A stretch of 64,000 nt of DNA from Thalassobacillus cyri. Lineage in GTDB: Bacteria; Bacillota; Bacilli; Bacillales; Halobacillaceae. Positions 9,046 through 16,978 of this stretch are shown here, in pieces. The translations under genes were made by a program, and so were the position numbers. The DNA is taken from contig NZ_FNQR01000006.1 in NCBI RefSeq assembly GCF_900107755.1, positions 62,001 through 126,000 on the forward strand. The letters are read 5' to 3'. The notes under the pieces were generated by a model, which saw only the letters and a program-made list of their open reading frames with translations, was not told the DNA's origin and did not search any database. Position 1 is the stretch's first letter. Every line of letters starts with the position of its first letter.

Positions 9046-9619
9046 ACCGAAGCAATCCGACCTGATTAACACCATGTCAGATAAAGAAGTAACCTTCCAT
9101 CTCGTTTTGACCCAATTGATCATTTTAAGTTTAAGCATTATTGGAAGTTGGCTGTTATTTGATTCTTTTTGGAACGGCTGGATAACTCAGTTACATCCTT
9201 CTGTGAGGGAGATTCTTATTTACGGCATAATTCCTGGTTTGATCGTGGTGGCAATCGACTTGATATTAATGAAGTTTGTCCCGGCAAAATATTATGATGA
9301 CGGCGGGATAAACACAAAGGTATTCAAGAGCCGGTCGTTGCTTGGAATCATCGGTATTACCTTACTTGTAGCGATCAGTGAAGAAATGTTGTTCCGGGGA
9401 GTGCTGCATGCAGAATTCGGCTATTTCATCGCAAGTATTATATTTGCTGTGATGCATATACGCTATTTAAAAAAATTTGTATTGTTAATATCGGTGTTAT
9501 TTGTCAGTTTCTTTATTGGCTATATGTATGAGATAACTGGTAATCTCCTGACCACCATGGCGGCTCATTTTATCATTGATTTATTACTGGCTTTCTATAT
9601 TCGCTATAAAATGAGGTGA
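9038..9619 (+). CDS. CPBP family intramembrane metalloprotease (YpbD-like)
   Basis: Polytopic membrane protein of 193 residues with about five to six hydrophobic segments. It carries the three CPBP/Abi signatures: EEMLFR (Glu115-Glu116 to Arg120), FAVMH, and a final AAHFIIDL with His, which together form the metal-dependent active site of Rce1-like proteases. The N terminus overlaps the helicase by eight bases, so it belongs to the ypbB-recS operon, as ypbD does in B. subtilis. The substrate is unknown. Confidence 0.88.
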   Translation: MNKPKQSDLINTMSDKEVTFHLVLTQLIILSLSIIGSWLLFDSFWNGWITQLHPSVREILIYGIIPGLIVVAIDLILMKFVPAKYYDDGGINTKVFKSRSLLGIIGITLLVAISEEMLFRGVLHAEFGYFIASIIFAVMHIRYLKKFVLLISVLFVSFFIGYMYEITGNLLTTMAAHFIIDLLLAFYIRYKMR

Positions 9620-9743
9620 AGGAATTCAGCCCAAAAAGGATAGTTAATCGAAAGTTCATACCACCTGCGTATGGCAATGAAGCAGTTATATTCCAACTTT
9701 CTATTTTTACTAGGATATTCCTCTTCGATCACCAACTAAAGAA

Positions 9744-9772
9744 AAGACCTGCGCTTCCAGCAGGTCTTCTTA
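9744..9772 (+). terminator. Convergent terminator between the CPBP gene and cotJC
   Basis: AAGACCTGC (9744-9752) pairs with GCAGGTCTT (9760-9768), followed by CTTATGTTTT; on the minus strand TTTTC follows. It probably serves both converging operons. Confidence 0.8.
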
Positions 9773-9797
9773 TGTTTTGGAGTGGGACCGAAGTGTG

Positions 9798-10367
9798 TTA
9801 AAAGAATTTCTGTTTATCTCTTTCCTCTTTGAGAATTTCAACGGCTTCCCTAAACCGCAAAGAGTGGACGATCTCACGTTCCCGTAAGAATGCTAAACTG
9901 TCATTTATATCAGGATCATCTGACATGTTGATCAGCCACTGGTAAGTAGCACGTGCTTTTTCTTCTGCGGCAATGTCTTCATAAAGATCGGCGATCGGGT
10001 CGCCTTTTGCTTGTATATAGGTTGCTGTCCAAGCGTCGCCAGCCGCATTTTGGTAGAACAAGGCGTTATCATGGTTGGCATAATGCGCTCCCAGGCCTGC
10101 TTCTTTCATCTGTTCAGGTGTAGCGTCTTTAGTTAGTTTATAAACCATCGTAGCAATCATTTCTAAATGAGCAAACTCTTCCGTCCCTATATCCGTAAGT
10201 AAACCGATAACCTTATCAGGTATCGAGTAGCGTTGATTTAAATAACGTAAAGCAGCGGCCAATTCCCCGTCAGCACCTCCATATTGCTCAATCAGGAATT
10301 TTGCCAGCCGGGGGTTACAGCTGCTGACCTTTACCGGGTATTGAAGTTTCTTTTCGTAATACCACAT
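9798..10367 (-). CDS. cotJC: Spore coat protein CotJC (manganese-catalase-like)
   Basis: Protein of 189 residues of the manganese catalase family. It has the four-helix ferritin-like fold residues: a Glu in GADGELAAALRYL, the EEFAHLE metal-binding segment (about residues 69-75), a Glu in IAAEEKARATYQWL, and EIVHSLRF near the C terminus. CotJC is a component of the inner coat and may detoxify peroxide. Third gene of the cotJABC operon. In B. subtilis the operon lies elsewhere on the chromosome; here it sits between the ypbD and ypbG homologues. Confidence 0.93.
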   Translation of the reverse strand: MWYYEKKLQYPVKVSSCNPRLAKFLIEQYGGADGELAAALRYLNQRYSIPDKVIGLLTDIGTEEFAHLEMIATMVYKLTKDATPEQMKEAGLGAHYANHDNALFYQNAAGDAWTATYIQAKGDPIADLYEDIAAEEKARATYQWLINMSDDPDINDSLAFLREREIVHSLRFREAVEILKEERDKQKFF

Positions 10368-10396
10368 GACAAAGAATCACCTCCGCTTATGATTGT

Positions 10397-10660
10397 TTAT
10401 ACCTGCCATGGCCAAGGAGTGTCATCCCATTGCCAGGGATAACCGGAATAACTTTTTCCGTATTGCATCAATGGTCCGAATTGTTGTTCGAAATTTTTCT
10501 TTAATCTACGGCTTTCTTTGGCACAAGCGTTGAATTGTTCAATGGCTTCCCTGTCGTTGGGATGAGTGTCCAAATATAATGTCAATTCCACCAATACAAA
10601 GTCGACAGCCTGGATGGCTTCCATTTGGTGGTAATATTCTGGAGGGATGGTCGCCATCAT
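10397..10660 (-). CDS. cotJB: Spore coat protein CotJB
   Basis: Small protein of 87 residues with the CotJB pattern: an N-terminal helix (YYHQMEAIQAVDFVLVELTL), the LDTHPNDREAIEQFN motif and an aromatic tail rich in Trp and Pro (GYPWQWDDTPWPW). It overlaps cotJA by four bases and lies 29 bases before cotJC. It is needed with CotJA and CotJC for coat assembly; no enzymatic activity is known. Confidence 0.92.
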   Translation of the reverse strand: MMATIPPEYYHQMEAIQAVDFVLVELTLYLDTHPNDREAIEQFNACAKESRRLKKNFEQQFGPLMQYGKSYSGYPWQWDDTPWPWQV

Positions 10661-10881
10661 TTCCCCTCCTCTCTATACGGTTTAGGCTTTGGATATGGAT
10701 CAAACAGTGCCGGCCATAACGTTCCTTTTCTCAATGCAACCCGCGGATCGAATTGCTGCAATCCCGGCGGCTGGAATGGCATATATAGATGAGGCGGGGT
10801 AGAATAGCATTTCACTTCGAGTGGAGGACAGGGATCCATCGGACCATAAAATGGGCGATAGCATTTCTGCTGGGTATACAT
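10657..10881 (-). CDS. cotJA: Spore coat associated protein CotJA
   Basis: First gene of the cotJ operon, 74 residues from the ATG at 10881, which has AAGGAAGGTG just upstream on the minus strand; a longer frame from a TTG at 10902 is unlikely. The sequence is rich in Pro, Tyr and Cys (PFYGPMDPCPPLEVKCY, HLYMPFQPPGLQQFDP) and has the RVALRKGTLWPALFDPY motif typical of CotJA. A sigma-E promoter lies upstream, in keeping with mother-cell expression. Confidence 0.92.
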   Translation of the reverse strand: MYTQQKCYRPFYGPMDPCPPLEVKCYSTPPHLYMPFQPPGLQQFDPRVALRKGTLWPALFDPYPKPKPYREEGK

Positions 10882-10913
10882 TCTTATCACCTTCCTTAAC
10901 AAAGACTATTGCA

Positions 10914-10943
10914 ATTGTATGAGCACTGTAGTCTGTCCTATAC
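10914..10943 (-). promoter_or_regulatory. Sigma-E promoter of cotJABC
   Basis: On the minus strand, GTATAGG (10943-10937) and CATACAAT (10921-10914) are separated by 15 bases. The -10 element is a perfect match to the sigma-E consensus CATACAMT; the -35 element is a partial match to KMATATT. cotJ is sigma-E dependent in B. subtilis. Confidence 0.65.
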
Positions 10944-11022
10944 CAAGATTAAAGAAGGAAATTTGTCCTACTAAATCGAATACTTAATAATGAAAGTCAA
11001 TCTATATGTTGGAGTGATGATG

Positions 11023-11655
11023 ATGTTTGTGAAAAGTATTATGAAGCCCCCGCATGAATGTTTAACTGCCCAGATTGGAGAAGACTTGAAATCAGTTATT
11101 TCCATATTGGAGCATCATGATATTCAGGCTGTACCTGTGCTGGATGGTAGCTTTTTCATTGGAATGTTATCTAAAGAAATTATTTATAAAAGATACTTTG
11201 AGAGCAATCAACCAAAGGATGTTTATCTTTCGGAATTCTCAGCAGGCGATTTAGTGGAGAAGGAAGATCTTTAGTTAAAAGAAGACGAAGTGTTTGAGAG
11301 AACGTTGCCATTGTTTACAGGTTATTCTGTCATTGCGGTGGCAGGTGAAGATAAGAAATTCCTGGGGCTGGTGACTCGCGCGGATGTATTAGAGCAATTC
11401 GAAAGTGCCTTTGGCGTGAAACGGAAAGGCATACGTATTGCGTTTACTTCTGAGGAATCGGAAGGTAGAATCGAGCGCTTGGGTGATATACTAAGACAAT
11501 ATCATGAAAATGTAATTTCTTTAGCTACCTTTGACGAAACAGATAAACTGGCCAGGCGCATCGTCCTGAAAGTGGACCCAAACGATAATATCGCTAAGTT
11601 CACCAAAAAGCTTGAGAAAACAGGCTTCAGAGTTTTGGATATAAAAGAAGTTTAG
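11023..11655 (+). pseudogene. CBS-domain protein interrupted by an in-frame amber stop
   Basis: A reading frame of 210 codons, complete except for TAG at 11272-11274 (codon 84). The first part (starting MFVKSIMKPPHECLTA) and the second part (FTGYSVIAVAGEDKKFLGLVTRADVL) are the two CBS domains of one Bateman module; a C-terminal ACT-like region follows (about residues 130-210). Both halves stay in the same frame without an indel, so only one codon separates them from an intact AcuB/YhcV-like regulator. ATG 11023 is eight bases after GGAG. The downstream half has a possible GTG start at 11290 but no good ribosome-binding site. It may be a recent pseudogene, two separate peptides, a read-through gene or a sequencing error. 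Confidence 0.75.
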
Positions 11656-11667
11656 CTCTTCTTTTTT

Positions 11668-11710
11668 CCCTCTTCCCGACATAATCTGGTCAGGAAGGGG
11701 GATTTTTTTC
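11668..11710 (+). terminator. Terminator of the CBS gene
   Basis: CCCTCTTCCCGAC (11668-11680) pairs with GTCAGGAAGGGGG (11689-11701), with minor mismatches, and is followed by a run of seven T residues. Confidence 0.85.
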
Positions 11711-11803
11711 TTTATGGTATACATAAATGGTACAATACGCTTCTAATTGATATGATGGTATCATCCATTTTAGGCATCTTGCTGTCTATTAATTTACAGG
11801 AGC

Positions 11804-12595
11804 GTGAAGCTAAGGATGATATACGTTTACACCGGATTACTTCTACTGATAGCAGCTGTAGCTTTACTTTTTTATATGTATCGGAAAGCTTATACAGATT
11901 CCCTTGATGAACGCATCATCCAACTGGACAGATTCCCTTCATCCTTCCATGGAGTTCGTATTTTCTTTATATCCGACCTTCACAAAAGGGTTGTTAAAAG
12001 AGATACGCTGGAAGCTATCACCACCCCCGTCGACCTTGTAGTAATCGGTGGAGACTTGATTGAGCGTGGGGTCTCTATGGATAATGTACGAGCGAATATC
12101 AAGCGATTGAAATTGTTGAAAGCTCCCATTTATTTTGTTTGGGGAAATAATGATTATGAAGGGGATTACCATGATTTAGATGCAACTTTGTTAGACGAGG
12201 GTGTCCATGTTCTTGGCAACACTGCTGTTGAGTTCACGTCCGATGCTGGTGATACTTTCAGCTTACTCGGTGTCGATACTTATCAACATCATGAGGAGAA
12301 TAGTAAATTTGCCTTTATTGATGCACGAAGTGAGTGCAAACTATTAGTCATTCATGATCCGGCTATGTTCCATTACTTACCTTTGGAACAGAAAGAGAAA
12401 GTGGACCTTGTACTTAGTGGTCATACCCACGGCGGTCAAATCCGTTTCATGGGTTTCGGTTTGAGGCAGCGCGGTGGTATGAAAAATATTGACAAGACCC
12501 CTGTTTTTATAAGTGAAGGATATGGCACCCGCTTGATTCCTTTCAGGTTAGGAACAAGAGCTGAATGCCATATTATTATAGTGAACAGTAAATGA
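11804..12595 (+). CDS. ypbG: Metallophosphoesterase, YpbG-like, membrane-anchored
   Basis: Calcineurin-like phosphoesterase of about 263 residues with an N-terminal transmembrane anchor (about 5-27). Metal-binding motifs occur in order: DLH (Asp58, His60), GGDLIE, GNNDYE, IHDP and SGHTHGGQ. The family includes YkuE/YaeI-type enzymes that act on lipids or phosphodiesters at the membrane; the substrate is not evident. The start is uncertain: GTG at 11804 lies only one base after AGGAG, while ATG at 11816 lies 13 bases after it. Its position before mecB matches ypbG in B. subtilis, except for the regulator gene inserted between them here. Confidence 0.87.
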   Translation: MKLRMIYVYTGLLLLIAAVALLFYMYRKAYTDSLDERIIQLDRFPSSFHGVRIFFISDLHKRVVKRDTLEAITTPVDLVVIGGDLIERGVSMDNVRANIKRLKLLKAPIYFVWGNNDYEGDYHDLDATLLDEGVHVLGNTAVEFTSDAGDTFSLLGVDTYQHHEENSKFAFIDARSECKLLVIHDPAMFHYLPLEQKEKVDLVLSGHTHGGQIRFMGFGLRQRGGMKNIDKTPVFISEGYGTRLIPFRLGTRAECHIIIVNSK

Positions 12596-12599
12596 CATT

Positions 12600-12661
12600 T
12601 TGTGCAAAGGTTATAAAGTCAGTATACAATTTTTGCACAGCCTTCCTCACTCGGATATAAT
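12600..12661 (+). promoter_or_regulatory. carH-like gene promoter with an inverted repeat over the -35 box
   Basis: TTGCAC (12633-12638), a 17-base spacer and a perfect TATAAT (12656-12661) form a strong sigma-A promoter. TGTGCAAA (12601-12608) and TTTGCACA (12632-12639) are exact inverted repeats 23 bases apart, and the right half contains the -35 hexamer. A GTATAC palindrome lies between them. The geometry suits a dimeric or tetrameric repressor and suggests autoregulation by the MerR-type protein encoded downstream. Confidence 0.65.
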
Positions 12662-12692
12662 TGAAAAAAGCAGCGTAGATGGAGGTAGGCTC

Positions 12693-13595
12693 ATGTCAGC
12701 AGATAATGGTAAATATAACATAAAAGCTGTATCTAACATCCTCGGTGTACAACCCGGTACTTTACGAGCGTGGGAACGACGGTACCAAATCATACGTCCT
12801 GTCCGGAATAATGCTGGACACCGTCTTTACACAGAACATCATGTACGTACTTTAAAATGGTTAATTGCGAAAGTGGATCAGGGCTTTACAATTTCTCAAG
12901 CTGTATCTTTATATGAAAATAACCATCACGACATTTCTGATGATGTACAGGAAAATGTTCATGATACAGAATTATCAAAAATAACACAGCAATTATCAAA
13001 TGCTTTGCTGTCTTTTGATGAAAAAAATGCCCAGAAACATATGGATCATGCTTTCAGCTTATATACGCCGGAAATGGTGGCTATTGATATCATCAGTCCA
13101 CTTTTAATTAAAATAGGAATCCGGTGGGAGGAAAATGAAATAACAAGCGCTCATGAACATTTTGCTAGCAACTTTCTCAGATCCAGACTTGGTATGTTGC
13201 TGTTGTCGATTCCAGCTGCTCCCTATCTGCCAAAAGCAGTACTGGTATGCGGACCCAATGAAAAGCATGAGCTTGGTTTGTTGATATTTGCTTTGTTCTT
13301 GAAACGACAGGGTTATGAAGTCGTCTATCTTGGCCAAAGTATTGCTGAAGGGGATATGAGTAGAATTATAGAAGATGTGGATCCAGCTTATTTATTTCTA
13401 TCAGCAACCTTAAAAAAGAATGTGCTTGCTTCCATTAGGATGGCGGAAAGTTTACAGGAAGCTTATCCTGATTTAAAAATAGGACTTGGTGGTTATGCTT
13501 TTGACCAATTGCCTCAAGAGGAAAGAACAAAAGCAGGTCGTTATGTAGTCGGGACCACGAAAGAAGATTGGTTGAACTGGCTGGATCAACATTAA
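12693..13595 (+). CDS. CarH/LitR-like MerR-family B12-binding regulator
   Basis: Regulator of 300 residues. Residues 8-75 form a MerR-type winged helix (TLRAWERRYQIIRP, GHRLY). About 95-175 is a B12-binding helical bundle with the W-x9-EH motif (Trp145, Glu155, His156) that caps adenosylcobalamin in CarH-type photoreceptors. About 181-300 is a Rossmann B12-binding domain with E-x-H-x-x-G (Glu190, His192, Gly195), His192 being the predicted lower cobalt ligand. The family represses genes in the dark and releases DNA when light breaks the Co-C bond. The residue after the Trp is Glu146, where CarH of Thermus has the His that forms the photolysed bis-His adduct. ATG 12693 has GGAGG seven bases upstream. 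No carotenoid genes are nearby. Confidence 0.88.
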   Translation: MSADNGKYNIKAVSNILGVQPGTLRAWERRYQIIRPVRNNAGHRLYTEHHVRTLKWLIAKVDQGFTISQAVSLYENNHHDISDDVQENVHDTELSKITQQLSNALLSFDEKNAQKHMDHAFSLYTPEMVAIDIISPLLIKIGIRWEENEITSAHEHFASNFLRSRLGMLLLSIPAAPYLPKAVLVCGPNEKHELGLLIFALFLKRQGYEVVYLGQSIAEGDMSRIIEDVDPAYLFLSATLKKNVLASIRMAESLQEAYPDLKIGLGGYAFDQLPQEERTKAGRYVVGTTKEDWLNWLDQH

Positions 13596-13731
13596 GCAAG
13601 CAGGTATCATGGCTTTAATATAGAAAGATACGTACCGCAGGTTGGACGTACAAAAGCAGCATAAAAGGGCACCAAAAGTTGAATAATAGCATAGGATAAA
13701 GATAAACCGATAGCTTTCAGGGGGCGATGGG

Positions 13732-14328
13732 ATGCGTTTGGAGAGAATGTCCAACGATAAATTCAAAATATTCCTTACCTTCGACGATTTAATTGAAAGA
13801 GGGCTGACTAAGGAAGATTTGTGGCATGATTTACCCCGCGTGCACCAATTATTCAGTGATATGATGTATGAAGCCAGTGATGAACTGGGTTTTGAACTGG
13901 ATGGTACTTTGCTTGTACAGGTTTATCTTTTACAAGCGCAAGGTATGTTCATCGTAGTGACTCAGACCGACCGTGATTATCAGGATGAGGATGAAGACTA
14001 TATCGAAATGAAAGTTACATTGGATGAAAGTAAAGAATTGATTTTTTCATTCCTGGAGTTTGAGGATATCATACAAGTCTCTCGTCGTTTGTATAATTTA
14101 GGTGTAGATGGTGGAAGCATTGTACATTATCAGGATTATTATTATATGAAATTAGAAGAAGAGGACATTCAGGAGCTTAACAGAGAGCAAATCATTGCAT
14201 TGATGTCTGAATTCGGTACACCAAGTATTGTGACTTCCCACCGACTGTGCGAATATGGGAAAATCGTAATGGAAAATCAAGCCGCAAAGCAAGTTTATAA
14301 TTATTTCATAAAAAACAAACCCGAATAA
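13732..14328 (+). CDS. mecB: Adaptor protein MecA-type (MecB/YpbH)
   Basis: ClpC adaptor paralogue of 198 residues. It begins MRLERMSNDKFKIFLTFDDL, the N-terminal target-binding domain of MecA proteins, followed by an acidic linker (about residues 85-95) and a C-terminal domain that would dock on ClpC (LDESKELIFSFLEFEDII, SRRLYNLGVDGGSI). MecA-type adaptors deliver ComK, Spo0A-related and other proteins to ClpCP. YpbH from B. subtilis is the closest match by position, after ypbG, and by the LIERGLTKEDLW start. A terminator overlaps the stop. Confidence 0.9.
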   Translation: MRLERMSNDKFKIFLTFDDLIERGLTKEDLWHDLPRVHQLFSDMMYEASDELGFELDGTLLVQVYLLQAQGMFIVVTQTDRDYQDEDEDYIEMKVTLDESKELIFSFLEFEDIIQVSRRLYNLGVDGGSIVHYQDYYYMKLEEEDIQELNREQIIALMSEFGTPSIVTSHRLCEYGKIVMENQAAKQVYNYFIKNKPE

Positions 14329-14361
14329 AATGAACGGCTCAATACTACCGTTCATTTTTTC
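14327..14361 (+). terminator. Terminator of mecB
   Basis: AAAATGAACGG (14327-14337) pairs with CCGTTCATTTT (14348-14358), followed by more T residues. The 200-base gap that follows (14362-14566) shows no further clear element. Confidence 0.88.
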
Positions 14362-14566
14362 TTTGACTTTATTGAGTATTCTGGTGATATTTTAGATAGA
14401 TGATATCTTTCCCTGGTAATTGCTATAACAACCGATTCAGGTTAGAAAAAGTATAATTTTCTCACCATTTCATTTTTACAAAAGAATAAATAGAACGTTT
14501 CTAATGAACATGTTAATATTGTAGGGAATATGTATGTTAAGAAGGTAACCGTTGATGGGAGTGTAT

Positions 14567-15496
14567 ATGTTGAAAATAGCTGTTTTATATGGTGGGACTT
14601 CAGGTGAAAGAGAAGTATCTTTATCCACCGGTAAAGGAATTATAAATGCATTGAAAAAAAATGGACATGAAGTGATGGATATTGATTTTAACCCGGAACG
14701 ATTGAATGAAATACTTAATTTGAATGTAGATTTAGTATTTATCGGGCTTCATGGACGATATGGGGAAGATGGAAAAATTCAAGGCTTACTAGATATGCTG
14801 GAAATTCCTTATGTAGGTTCAGGGGTACTGGCTTCAGCTCTTGCAATGGATAAGGCCAAGTCAAAACAGATCTTCAGTCAATACGGGATTGCTACGGCAC
14901 GAAGTAAAACCTATCAGGTAAGATCCAATAATCCATCTGAAATTTCAGAAGCAATCAAGAAAGATTTCAAGCCGCCATTTGTCATCAAGCCGAATCAAGA
15001 AGGCTCCACATTAGGTTTGACGATCGTGAAAGACATCGCTCAAATTGAAGAAGGTGTGGAAAATGCAAGTCAATCCGATGATACGATACTTGTTGAAGAT
15101 TATATTGGCGGGAGAGAAGTGACAGTACCAGTCGTGGGTAAACAAGGAGAGGAAAAGGCTCTTCCAGTTATAGAAATCATCCCTAAAAGTGATTATTATG
15201 ATTTTGAATCCAAATATCAACCGGGTGGCAGTGAACACATTGTACCTGCTCAAATACCTGAAGAGATGACTGATAAACTGCAAAAGCACGCTGTCCTGGC
15301 TCATCAATTATTAGGCTGTGATGTCTACTCCCGGGTCGATTTTATTGTAACGAATGAAAATGAGGCAGTTATACTGGAAGTGAACACCTTGCCAGGTATG
15401 ACACCAACCAGCCTCTTTCCTGACTCAGCTAAGAAAATCGGCTGGAGTTATGAAGAGATGGTAGAGCGATTTGTTGAGCTTTCCATCAAGAAATGA
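14567..15496 (+). CDS. ddl: D-alanine--D-alanine ligase
   Basis: ATP-grasp ligase of 309 residues that joins two D-Ala for peptidoglycan precursor synthesis in the cytoplasm. Visible signatures are the N-terminal VLYGGTSGEREVSLSTGKG, the LHGRYGEDG motif, VIKPNQEGSTLG (ATP binding), VEDYIGGREVTV, and the metal-binding end EVNTLPGMTP. ATG 14567 has GGGAG five bases upstream; TTG 14552 or ATG 14555 would add four to five residues. It stands alone between mecB and gudB, a place where B. subtilis has no ddl, and is shorter than the B. subtilis enzyme. Confidence 0.92.
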   Translation: MLKIAVLYGGTSGEREVSLSTGKGIINALKKNGHEVMDIDFNPERLNEILNLNVDLVFIGLHGRYGEDGKIQGLLDMLEIPYVGSGVLASALAMDKAKSKQIFSQYGIATARSKTYQVRSNNPSEISEAIKKDFKPPFVIKPNQEGSTLGLTIVKDIAQIEEGVENASQSDDTILVEDYIGGREVTVPVVGKQGEEKALPVIEIIPKSDYYDFESKYQPGGSEHIVPAQIPEEMTDKLQKHAVLAHQLLGCDVYSRVDFIVTNENEAVILEVNTLPGMTPTSLFPDSAKKIGWSYEEMVERFVELSIKK

Positions 15497-15559
15497 TAGC
15501 ATGAGTCGTAACCGCTTCCATAGTAATTGGAAAGCCAATTTTTATCTTGATTTTGTTGC

Positions 15560-15587
15560 TTGCATATTCGAAATGAAAGTGTATACT
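15560..15587 (+). promoter_or_regulatory. gudB promoter
   Basis: TTGCAT (15560-15565), a 16-base spacer and TATACT (15582-15587) lie 58 bases upstream of the gudB start codon. Confidence 0.6.
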
Positions 15588-15645
15588 AATCACTGAAAGC
15601 ATAGTTGTTAATGACAGTGAATGGATCGATATAGGAGGTAAACTG

Positions 15646-16917
15646 ATGGTAGCCGATAAGCCAGCAGATGCTGCAAATGATAAGTTGGATGTATTGAAAT
15701 CCACCCAGTCTGTAATTAGGAAAGCTTTAGATAAATTGGGGTACCCAGGTGAAGTGTATGAATTATTGAAAGAACCCGTTCGGATGATGACGGTTCGAAT
15801 CCCTGTCAGGATGGATGATGGTTCTATCAAGATTTTCACCGGATTTAGATCTCAACATAATGATGCTGTAGGACCGACTAAAGGTGGAGTCCGTTTCCAC
15901 CCGAATGTCAGTGAAAAAGAAGTGAAAGCACTCTCTATTTGGATGAGTCTAAAAGCTGGAATTGTGGATCTTCCTTATGGCGGGGGAAAAGGCGGAATCG
16001 TATGTGACCCTCGTGAGATGTCTTTCCGGGAGTTGGAAGGGGTAAGTAGAGGTTATGTCCGTTCGATAAGCCAAATTGTAGGCCCTACAAAAGATATTCC
16101 AGCGCCAGATGTATTCACCAACTCTCAAATTATGGCTTGGATGATGGACGAATACAGCCGGATCGATGAATTTAACAACCCGGGCTTCATTACTGGTAAA
16201 CCGATTGTGTTAGGTGGCTCTCACGGGCGTGAATCCGCGACCGCCAAAGGTGTAACTATCTGTATTGAAGAAGCATGTAAAAAGAAAGGAATCGATCTGA
16301 AGGGTGCCCGCGTTATTGTTCAAGGGTTTGGTAATGCAGGAAGCTTTCTGGCTAAGTTCATGCACGACAAAGGTGCGAAAGTAATCGGCATTTCCGATGC
16401 ATATGGCGCCCTGCATGACCCGGAAGGACTGGATATTGACTACTTATTGGATCGCCGCGACAGCTTCGGTACTGTTACTAACTTATTTAAAAATACGATT
16501 ACCAATCGGGAATTGTTGGAATTGGAAGGGGATATTCTTGTCCCTGCAGCGATTGAGAATCAGATCACCGAAGATAATGCTTATAACATCAAAACGCCAA
16601 TTGTTGTAGAAGCTGCCAACGGCCCGACAACATTAGAAGCCACTAAAATTCTATCCGATCGTGGAATTCTTTTAGTACCGGATGTTCTAGCTTCAGCCGG
16701 TGGTGTTACTGTTTCCTACTTTGAATGGGTGCAGAATAATCAAGGCTATTACTGGACAGAAGAAGAAGTAGAAGAGAAACTTTACAAAGTGATGATCAAA
16801 GGCTTTAACAATGTGTACAACACATCCCAGACCAGACGTGTCGATATGCGGTTAGCCGCTTATATGGTGGGTGTCCGTAAGATGGCGGAAGCTTCCCGTT
16901 TTCGTGGATGGGTATAA
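15646..16917 (+). CDS. gudB: NAD-dependent glutamate dehydrogenase
   Basis: Oxidatively deaminates glutamate to 2-oxoglutarate and ammonia (423 residues). The substrate-binding and catalytic motif is GGGKGG (Lys115), preceded by Lys103 in MSLKAG; the Rossmann NAD domain has GFGNAGS. AGGAGG lies upstream of ATG 15646. In laboratory B. subtilis 168 GudB is inactive because of a tandem duplication of three codons (Val-Lys-Ala); here EVKALSIW has a single copy, so the enzyme should be active. It is followed by ypdA, as in B. subtilis. Confidence 0.95.
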   Translation: MVADKPADAANDKLDVLKSTQSVIRKALDKLGYPGEVYELLKEPVRMMTVRIPVRMDDGSIKIFTGFRSQHNDAVGPTKGGVRFHPNVSEKEVKALSIWMSLKAGIVDLPYGGGKGGIVCDPREMSFRELEGVSRGYVRSISQIVGPTKDIPAPDVFTNSQIMAWMMDEYSRIDEFNNPGFITGKPIVLGGSHGRESATAKGVTICIEEACKKKGIDLKGARVIVQGFGNAGSFLAKFMHDKGAKVIGISDAYGALHDPEGLDIDYLLDRRDSFGTVTNLFKNTITNRELLELEGDILVPAAIENQITEDNAYNIKTPIVVEAANGPTTLEATKILSDRGILLVPDVLASAGGVTVSYFEWVQNNQGYYWTEEEVEEKLYKVMIKGFNNVYNTSQTRRVDMRLAAYMVGVRKMAEASRFRGWV

Positions 16918-16933
16918 GTTGATTCTGAGTTCG

Positions 16934-16971
16934 ATATCTCCTATCATGTTATTGGTAGGAGATATTTTATT
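16934..16971 (+). terminator. Terminator of gudB
   Basis: A ten-base perfect stem, ATATCTCCTA (16934-16943) with TAGGAGATAT (16956-16965), is followed by TTTATTG. Confidence 0.85.
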
Positions 16972-16978
16972 GTGGTAA

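Noticed and set aside
9616-9801. Frame of 61 codons after the CPBP protease
   Set aside because: It overlaps the terminator hairpin and has no ribosome-binding site or family resemblance.
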